Source of the DNA: Pseudactinotalea suaedae
GTDB taxonomy: Bacteria > Actinomycetota > Actinomycetes > Actinomycetales > Beutenbergiaceae
Assembly: GCF_009733815.1 (NCBI RefSeq)
Contig: NZ_WNXY01000002.1
Coordinates: 372,001 to 436,000, forward strand
DNA: 64,000 nucleotides
Reading direction: 5' to 3'
The notes below the pieces were generated by a model. The model was not told the origin of the DNA. It worked only from the letters and a program-made list of their open reading frames with translations, and did no database searches. Positions 58,726 through 64,000 of this stretch are shown here, piece by piece (position 1 is the stretch's first letter; the number at the start of each line of letters is the position of its first letter). Position numbers and translations under genes: made by a program.

Positions 58726-59666
58726 CCCTCGCGCAGGCGCCGGCACCGGCGGAGGTCGAGGAGCCACCTCGACCTCGCCGGGGGCGCTCGGGAGCCGCCC
58801 GGGTCGCGCGGATCCCGTACGCGTTCGTGGTGCCCGCGCTGCTGCTGTACGGGCTCGTGGTGCTCTACCCGACCGTCGCCGGCGGCGTGTATGCCTTCAC
58901 GGACTGGACGGGCCGGCGCGTCGCACCGACCTTCACCGGGCTCGCCAACTTCGCGGAGCTGCTGGCGGCGCCCGCGGCACGCTCGGCGCTGAAGAACACG
59001 CTGCTCATCGCGCTCTCGACGACGGTCCTGCAGACCGTGCTGGGGCTCGCGCTCGCGCTCGCTCTGCACTCGAGCCTGCGCAGCCGGCATCTGCTCCGCA
59101 CCCTGTTCTTCGCACCGGCGCTGCTGCCGCCGGTCATCGTCGGCTTCCTCTGGCAGTACATCCTGACCCCGCAGGGCCCGCTCAACGAGGCGCTCGGCGC
59201 CGTGGGCCTGTCCGCGCTGCAGCAGAACTGGCTGGGCGACGCCTCGATCGCGCTCGCCAGCGTCATCGGGGTGATCATCTGGCAGAACGCCGGACTGACG
59301 ATGGTGATCTACCTCGCCGGGCTGCAGGGGGTCCCGGCGGAGCTGTTGGAGGCGGCCGAGATCGACGGCGCGAGCCGATGGCAGCGGCTGCGGCGCGTGA
59401 CGATCCCGCTGCTGATACCGGCGACCACGATCGCGATGTCGCTGACGCTGATCGGCAGCCTGAAGCTCTTCGACCAGGTCTACGTGATGACCGGCGGCGG
59501 GCCTGGCTATGCCACCGAGACGCTGTCGGTCGTCATGTACAAGGAAGCGTTCGTCTCGGGTCGCTACGGGTACGCCGCCGCGATCGCGCTGGTGCTGACG
59601 ATGATCGTGTTCGCGTTCGCGCTGGTGCAGCTGCGCGGCCTGCGACGGTTCGAGGTCGACTCATGA
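58722..59666 (+). CDS. ABC sugar transporter permease 1 (UgpA/MalF type)
   Basis: A 314-residue inner-membrane permease. After a Pro/Arg-rich cytosolic start, six membrane segments follow (YAFVVPALLLYGLVVLYPTV is the first). The EAA loop LLEAAEIDGASRWQRLRRVT contacts the ATPase, and MTGGGPGYATETLSVVMY is the conserved C-terminal segment. GTG overlaps the binding-protein stop. The importer has no ATPase gene here; a shared MsiK-like ATPase elsewhere is the usual actinobacterial solution. Confidence 0.93.
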   Translation: MTLAQAPAPAEVEEPPRPRRGRSGAARVARIPYAFVVPALLLYGLVVLYPTVAGGVYAFTDWTGRRVAPTFTGLANFAELLAAPAARSALKNTLLIALSTTVLQTVLGLALALALHSSLRSRHLLRTLFFAPALLPPVIVGFLWQYILTPQGPLNEALGAVGLSALQQNWLGDASIALASVIGVIIWQNAGLTMVIYLAGLQGVPAELLEAAEIDGASRWQRLRRVTIPLLIPATTIAMSLTLIGSLKLFDQVYVMTGGGPGYATETLSVVMYKEAFVSGRYGYAAAIALVLTMIVFAFALVQLRGLRRFEVDS

Positions 59667-60517
59667 GCGCGGCCACCGGTGTGCGGAGCACCCGCGCGCG
59701 CAGACTGACCACCGGCATCGCCGCCGAGCTCGGCATGATCGTGGTGGCGCTGCTGTTCATGTTCCCGTTCTACGTCTTCCTCTCGGTCGCGCTCAAGACG
59801 CCCGCCGACCTGGCGGCGTCCCCGCTCTCCCTGCCGACCGACCCGGCGTGGGCGAACTTCGCGGATGCCTGGCAGCGGGGCGGCCTCGAGCAGGCGCTCA
59901 TCAACTCGGCGGTCGTGACCGCCCTGAGCGTCGCCGGTCTGGTCGTGTGCGGGTCGACGGCGGCGTACCTGCTCGCGAGACGTGCGCAGCGTCTCTCGCT
60001 CGGGCTGTACCTGGTGTTCCTGCTCGGCCTGATGATCCCGCTCCAGCTCGGGATGGTGCCGCTGTACCAGCTGATGCGCGATGCGAACCTGCTCCAGACC
60101 TACACCTCGCTGATCATCTTCGAGGTGGGTCACCAGCTCCCGCTCGTGATCTTCCTCTACACCGGCTTCCTGCGCGCGCTGCCCCGGGAGTACGAGGAGG
60201 CCGCGCGGGTCGACGGCGCCGGACCGTTCACGAGCTTCTGGCGCATCGTGCTGCCGCTGCTGCGGCCGATCACCGGCACCGTGGTGATCCTCAGCTCGAT
60301 CAACATCTGGAATGACTTCCTGACGCCGCTGCTCTACGTGGGCGGCAGCGCGCAGCAGACGCTGCCGGTCGCGATCTTCGCGTTCCGGGGCGAGTTCGCG
60401 AGCCAGTGGCAGATCATCTTCGCCGGCATGGGGATCGCCATCCTGCCGATCCTCGTCGTCTACTTCCTGCTGCAGAAGTACATCATCAAGGGGTTCGCCA
60501 GCGGCATCAAGGGCTGA
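59663..60517 (+). CDS. ABC sugar transporter permease 2 (UgpE/MalG type)
   Basis: A 284-residue permease. LGMIVVALLFMFPFYVFLSV is the first membrane segment, YEEAARVDGAGPFTSFWRIV the EAA loop, and LQKYIIKGFASGIKG the standard family ending. ATG overlaps the upstream permease stop (ATGA). It completes the transmembrane pore with permease 1. A 27-base gap with an AAGGAGATCGAGGAGG site leads to the secreted toroid gene, so that gene is probably in the same operon. Confidence 0.93.
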   Translation: MSAATGVRSTRARRLTTGIAAELGMIVVALLFMFPFYVFLSVALKTPADLAASPLSLPTDPAWANFADAWQRGGLEQALINSAVVTALSVAGLVVCGSTAAYLLARRAQRLSLGLYLVFLLGLMIPLQLGMVPLYQLMRDANLLQTYTSLIIFEVGHQLPLVIFLYTGFLRALPREYEEAARVDGAGPFTSFWRIVLPLLRPITGTVVILSSINIWNDFLTPLLYVGGSAQQTLPVAIFAFRGEFASQWQIIFAGMGIAILPILVVYFLLQKYIIKGFASGIKG

Positions 60518-60544
60518 GCGAGCAAGGAGATCGAGGAGGATCCC

Positions 60545-62497
60545 ATGACCATCATCACCACCCGACGCACGCTGCTGACCACCGGGCTGACCGCCGCGAC
60601 AGGCCTGCTCGTGGGGCTTCCGCCGGCGCTTGCCGCTCCACCGCTACGACCCACCGAGGCGCCTGCCGGCACCGGCGCGCTGCCACTCGTGCCCGAGCTG
60701 GCGCGTGAGGTGGACCGGAGCTCGTTCGAGCCGCACGAGCAACGCTTCGCTCCCTACCTCGTCACGCTGGCAGCGATGGCCAACGCCATCGACGACTCCG
60801 ACACCGAGCTGCGCGGCTACCAGGCCGGCGGCTGGTGGCGGACCCCGAGCGAGCCCTTCAACGCCCGGATCAGCGAGCACGTGGCCACGTTCGCGTGGTT
60901 CCTCACCGCCGAGCGCAGCTGGAACCCCTACCGGGGCGACCCCGCGCTCGTGGCGCGGCTCGACGCAGCCATCGACTACTACCTGCGACTGCAGCACGAC
61001 GACGGCTCGTGGCCGGAGTACTCCCCCGACGAGCACTCGCGCGCGGCGACCGCGTTCGCGCTCGGCTACCTGTCCAAGACGCTCGATCGACTGCGGGCGG
61101 CCGATGCGCTGCCCGAGCGGCGCGACGCGATCTCCGCCTCGCTCCGCGCGGCGACCCGATGGTTCCTGGACCCCGCCAACGACGGCGTCTGGACCGGGGA
61201 GGTCCTCGAGTTCGCCAACCAGCCCGCAGCGGGCCTGGCAGGTGCCGCGAAGGCCCTCCACCTCGATCCGGACGCCGAGCTCAGCCGGTTGCTGCACGAC
61301 CGCGTGCAGTACTTCCTCGAGCACGCGCAGAGCCCCGCGGGCTTCCTGTACGAGCCGCGCGGCATGGACATCGCCTACAACCTCAACGTCACCCTGACCG
61401 AGCTCCACGAGCTGCAGGTCGAGCTGGGCTCTCCGGTGATGCTGCGGACCGTCCGGCGCCTGGCCGACTGGCTCCGGTACACCGTGGCTCCCGAGCCCGG
61501 CGGCGTCGGCCTCATCTGCTTCGCCTCGGGTGCCGCGCGCACCCCGATGGACTACCTCGACGCCGTCACGCTGGATCGTCAGCAGCGTGACCTCGGCTCG
61601 GTGTTCACGCGCCAGGTGCCGGGGCTGTCCGTCTTCTACCCCGCCCAGGAGGACCGCGCGGCACAACGAACCGCCTGGGCCGCCGCGCCCGAACCGGTGG
61701 CGCCGCTCGAACCCGGCGACACCAACCCCCGGATCCCCGCGAACATCCCCTACGGCGAGCGGTACCCGACGCGCCGTCGGCGCGACGTGGCGCTGCGCAC
61801 GCTGCCCGCCGTGCGCCGCTCACGCTTCACCGAGCTGCGCACCGACCCGCAGCACCAGCACTACCTGTTCGCGCGACGACCGCACCTGTACCTGGCCGCG
61901 TTCTTCGGTACGCGCCCCAACGACGTCGTCCGGGCGGGCATGGGTCTGCTCTGGCACCCGCAGGCCGGGACCTTCGTGCACGGCGCCCAGAGCTCGAACA
62001 CCGCGTGCTGGGCGACCGTGCTCCCCAACGGCGGGACCGACGGCGCCTCCGACCTCACCGCGACCTACTTCGACGGCCCTTCGGCCGACGGACTTCTCGT
62101 CCCGCCCGAGCAGGTCGGCACGCTCGAGCACGACCTCGGGGTGCGCTGGACCACGACCGGCGGCAACGTCACCGGCGAGGCGCTCGTGCGCGACACCGGT
62201 GTCGTCCGTGAGATGAGCACCACGATGGACGCCGTCGAGCAGGTGCCGCTGGTGCTCGGGCCCGACGACGTCGTCCGCTGGTCCGACGGGTCGGGCGCCA
62301 CCTCGGAGACGACCGCGAGCGCGAGCTCGCTGACCGTCGTCCGCGGCGACGTCACCCTGACGATCGACTGGGGCACCGCCGTCGAGGCCTCGCTCGAGGA
62401 GACCGAGCGGACGTTCTTCGCCGACGGCGCGCGCCGGTGCCACGTGCTCCGTGTCCCGGTCGGGCGCGGCCGTCGGGTCGACTACACGTTCGACTGA
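60545..62497 (+). CDS. Tat-secreted alpha/alpha-toroid protein, possible glycan lyase or hydrolase
   Basis: A 650-residue secreted protein. The twin-Arg leader TTRRTLLTTGLTAATGLLVG ends near ALA-AP (~31). Residues ~60-350 contain repeated helices with aromatic/acidic clefts (YQAGGWWRTPSEPFN; LQHDDGSWPEYSPDEHSRAA; FLYEPRGMDIAYNLNVTL), as in alpha/alpha-toroid polysaccharide lyases and hydrolases. Residues ~400-650 look beta-rich (WSDGSGATSETTASASSLTV). Location downstream of a sugar importer supports glycan degradation outside the cell. I cannot name a CAZy family or catalytic residue. A hairpin follows. Confidence 0.72.
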   Translation: MTIITTRRTLLTTGLTAATGLLVGLPPALAAPPLRPTEAPAGTGALPLVPELAREVDRSSFEPHEQRFAPYLVTLAAMANAIDDSDTELRGYQAGGWWRTPSEPFNARISEHVATFAWFLTAERSWNPYRGDPALVARLDAAIDYYLRLQHDDGSWPEYSPDEHSRAATAFALGYLSKTLDRLRAADALPERRDAISASLRAATRWFLDPANDGVWTGEVLEFANQPAAGLAGAAKALHLDPDAELSRLLHDRVQYFLEHAQSPAGFLYEPRGMDIAYNLNVTLTELHELQVELGSPVMLRTVRRLADWLRYTVAPEPGGVGLICFASGAARTPMDYLDAVTLDRQQRDLGSVFTRQVPGLSVFYPAQEDRAAQRTAWAAAPEPVAPLEPGDTNPRIPANIPYGERYPTRRRRDVALRTLPAVRRSRFTELRTDPQHQHYLFARRPHLYLAAFFGTRPNDVVRAGMGLLWHPQAGTFVHGAQSSNTACWATVLPNGGTDGASDLTATYFDGPSADGLLVPPEQVGTLEHDLGVRWTTTGGNVTGEALVRDTGVVREMSTTMDAVEQVPLVLGPDDVVRWSDGSGATSETTASASSLTVVRGDVTLTIDWGTAVEASLEETERTFFADGARRCHVLRVPVGRGRRVDYTFD

Positions 62498-62521
62498 GCG
62501 GCAGCGCTGCGCCAGGCCACC

Positions 62522-62538
62522 GTGCCGGTAGCCGGCAC
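62522..62538. terminator. Possible bidirectional terminator hairpin
   Basis: GTGCCGG-TAG-CCGGCAC, a perfect 7-bp stem in the 50-base gap between convergent genes, after the toroid gene and before the acyltransferase stop at 62548. No U-run. Confidence 0.4.
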
Positions 62539-62547
62539 CGAACGCCG

Positions 62548-63264
62548 TCAGCGGGGTGGCAGAGGCTGCCCGACGAACGGCACCGCCGGCGGGGCCTCGC
62601 CACGGATCCCGGCGAGCTGCGCGGTGATGCGCGCCATCATGCGTGTGGTCGCCTCCTCCCACGCGGCCGGGTCGTCGGCCCGCTCCACCAGGTCGCTCAG
62701 GTCGACCGGTGGGCCGGCGACGACGTCCGACGGCGTGCGCGGGAAGGGCCTGAATCCCTTGCCGCTGACGGGGATCACCTCGTGCGCGCCCCACTGCGCG
62801 ATCGGCACCACGGCGGCGCCGGTGCGCAGGGCCAGTCGTGCGGCTCCGGTCTTGGCGCGCATGGGCCAGATGTCGGGGTCCTGGGTCGTGGTGCCCTCGG
62901 GGAAGATCAGCACGGCGTACCCGGCCGCGATCGCGGTCTCGGCGCCGGCGAGCGCACCTCGCGCACCGGCTGAGCCCCGGTGCACCGGCACGGCCCTCAC
63001 CTGGCGCACCACCCAGCCGACGACCGGGTACCGCCACAAGGAGTCCTTCGCCAGCACGGCCGGCCACACGTCGTGATCGACGAGGAAGTGGATCAAGGTG
63101 AACGGGTCGAACACCGAGATGTGGTTCGCCACGATGATGAACGGACCGTCCGGCAGGTTCTCGGCACCGCGCCACCGGGGGCGGGTGACCAGCCGCATCA
63201 GTGGTCGCAGCACCGCGACGACCGCCCGGAACACCCACGGCGGGCGCGGGCGCCCACCGGTCAC
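62548..63264 (-). CDS. PlsC-type 1-acylglycerol-3-phosphate acyltransferase
   Basis: A 238-residue membrane-associated acyltransferase that acylates lysophosphatidic acid or a related acceptor. The catalytic HxxxxD is in VANHISVFDPF (near residue 50), and LIFPEGTTTQDPD is the acceptor-binding FPEGT motif. An N-terminal amphipathic segment (VVAVLRPLMRLVTRPRW) could anchor it to the membrane. GTG 63264 overlaps the response-regulator stop (GTGA); GTG 63270 is an alternative two codons upstream. It lies downstream of a DesR/DesK-like pair. Confidence 0.88.
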   Translation of the reverse strand: MTGGRPRPPWVFRAVVAVLRPLMRLVTRPRWRGAENLPDGPFIIVANHISVFDPFTLIHFLVDHDVWPAVLAKDSLWRYPVVGWVVRQVRAVPVHRGSAGARGALAGAETAIAAGYAVLIFPEGTTTQDPDIWPMRAKTGAARLALRTGAAVVPIAQWGAHEVIPVSGKGFRPFPRTPSDVVAGPPVDLSDLVERADDPAAWEEATTRMMARITAQLAGIRGEAPPAVPFVGQPLPPR

Positions 63265-63869
63265 AGCCACCCGCGCTCGCGAGCGACGCGCACGGCCTCG
63301 TGCCGGTTGGTGACCCCCAGCTTGGCGACGGCGGCGGACAGGTAGTTGCGCACCGTGCCCGGTGAGAGATGGGCACGGGAGGCGATCTCCTCGACCGGGG
63401 CGCCGTCGGCGGCCAGCTCGAGCACGTCGCTCTCGCGGGTGGTCAGCGGGCTGGCGCCGGCAGCGATCGCGTCGGCAGCGAGCTCAGGGTCCACGTAGCG
63501 GCCGCCCTTGTGCACGGTCCGGACCGCGTCGGCGAGCACGGTGGCCGAGGACGTCTTCGGCAGGAAGCCGCGCACCCCGGTCTCGAGCGCACGCCGCAGG
63601 TAGCCCGGGCGTCCATGGCTGGTGACGATCATGCACCGGCACGTGGGCAGCTGGGTGGCCAGCTTCTCGGCGACCTCGATGCCGTCGAGGCCCGGCATCT
63701 GCAGATCGAGCAGGGCGATGTCCGGCTGGTGCCGGAGCGCGGCCGCGAGCGCCTCGTCACCGCTGCTCGCGACGGCGACCACCTCGATGTCCTCCTGCAG
63801 CCCGAGCAGCGCGGCGACGGCGTCGCGGATCAGCGTCTCGTCGTCGGCCAGCAGCACGGAGATGGTCAT
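63261..63869 (-). CDS. NarL-family response regulator (DesR-like)
   Basis: A 202-residue response regulator. The receiver begins ISVLLADDETLIRDAVAALL with phospho-Asp in IALLDLQMPGLDGIE and the conserved Lys in FLPKTS. The LuxR HTH is LTTRESDVLELAADGAPVEE followed by IASRAHLSPGTVRNYLSAA. The short linker and PGTVRNYLS recognition helix resemble DesR-type regulators. Its ATG overlaps the kinase stop (ATGA) and its end overlaps the acyltransferase gene, so kinase, regulator and enzyme are likely one operon. Confidence 0.9.
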   Translation of the reverse strand: MTISVLLADDETLIRDAVAALLGLQEDIEVVAVASSGDEALAAALRHQPDIALLDLQMPGLDGIEVAEKLATQLPTCRCMIVTSHGRPGYLRRALETGVRGFLPKTSSATVLADAVRTVHKGGRYVDPELAADAIAAGASPLTTRESDVLELAADGAPVEEIASRAHLSPGTVRNYLSAAVAKLGVTNRHEAVRVARERGWL

Positions 63870-64000
63870 GGGGCCTCATCCTTCCGCAGACCCAGCGGCA
63901 CCTCGGCCGTGACGGTGAACACGCCGTCGCGGGCCACGACGCCGAACGTGCCCCCGCGCGCGGAGAGCCGCTCGCGGAGGCCGCGCAACCCGTTGCCGCT
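63866..64000 (-). CDS. Sensor histidine kinase, C-terminal end only (cut by the window edge)
   Basis: The last 44 residues of a kinase, running off the window. SGNGLRGLRERLSARGG is the G2 region of a HATPase_c domain, and the sequence ends FTVTAEVPLGLRKDEAP, the final beta strands and tail. Sensor and HisKA_3 domains are outside the window. The stop overlaps the response-regulator ATG, so this is its cognate kinase (DesK/NarX class inferred from the partner). Confidence 0.85.
   Translation of the reverse strand, partial: SGNGLRGLRERLSARGGTFGVVARDGVFTVTAEVPLGLRKDEAP

Noticed and set aside
1-64000. tRNA, rRNA, insertion sequence or prophage genes
   Set aside because: I saw no cloverleaf-like sequence, rRNA segment, transposase, integrase or phage structural protein; composition looks even throughout.

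Overview
The window is a gene-dense, GC-rich chromosomal segment. The ribosomal, DNA-repair and cell-wall genes, their order, and the many leaderless GTG/ATG starts 6-7 bases after a TANNNT box all indicate a free-living actinobacterium. I would guess the Nocardioides/Aeromicrobium neighbourhood, but only by inference. I found no tRNA, rRNA, CRISPR array, transposase, integrase or phage gene.

Layout. 0-13 kb: an atypical thioredoxin-reductase-like flavoprotein, then the minus-strand cluster rplU-rpmA-obgE-proB. This is separated from rne by an MFS exporter, an S51-type peptidase and an unrecognised 685-residue membrane protein. 13.4-22.6 kb: cydABDC (cytochrome bd oxidase and its ABC assembly exporter) whose last gene overlaps a GAF histidine kinase, then an M20 dipeptidase and a NarL-type regulator on the other strand. 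22.7-27 kb: a Gfo/Idh/MocA oxidoreductase, a LacI regulator with two visible operators, KDPG aldolase and 2-keto-3-deoxygluconate kinase. The kinase is bracketed by two arrays of a 28-bp-period repeat. 27.1-29.7 kb: a three-gene minus-strand operon of WXG-like proteins and an LpqN-like protein, resembling secreted type VII substrates. 29.8-34.3 kb: the coaD operon (coaD, coiled-coil protein, DUF177, rnc, mutM, HTH_42 protein). 34.3-40.9 kb: an insert of catabolic and regulatory genes (UxaA-type dehydratase, ThuA-like, PmoA-like, Gfo/Idh/MocA, TetR, DUF1801, a winged-helix regulator with a membrane protein). 41-46 kb: the recG operon (recG, two-gene ABC exporter, rsmD). 46-54 kb: rpmB, GNAT, CBS protein, thiL, SDR epimerase, DUF6328, DUF3515, ddl, a trans-sulfuration enzyme and an orphan methyltransferase. 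54.3-62.5 kb: a lipoprotein, then an IclR-controlled operon with a flavoprotein, a sugar ABC importer lacking its ATPase, and a Tat-secreted toroid protein. 62.5-64 kb: a PlsC-type acyltransferase overlapping a DesR/DesK-like two-component pair cut by the window edge.

How the genes work together. UxaA dehydratase, KdgK and Eda form the lower uronate/aldonate route (aldonate to KDG to KDPG to pyruvate and glyceraldehyde-3-phosphate). Two oxidoreductases, a ThuA-like and a PmoA-like protein and the IclR importer cluster add to a plant-polymer or uronate-sugar theme. The cyd operon plus sensor kinase suggests redox or oxygen control of the respiratory chain. The housekeeping blocks are the usual actinobacterial ones with unusual gaps: no proA beside proB, no rpmF between DUF177 and rnc, and no DAK-domain gene between rpmB and recG.

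The features most worth following up are the mirrored 28-bp repeat arrays, the WXG-like operon beside them, the receiver/thioredoxin-reductase fusion without its redox cysteines, a DUF6328 gene whose only available early start is CTG, and a leaderless upstream mini-ORF.
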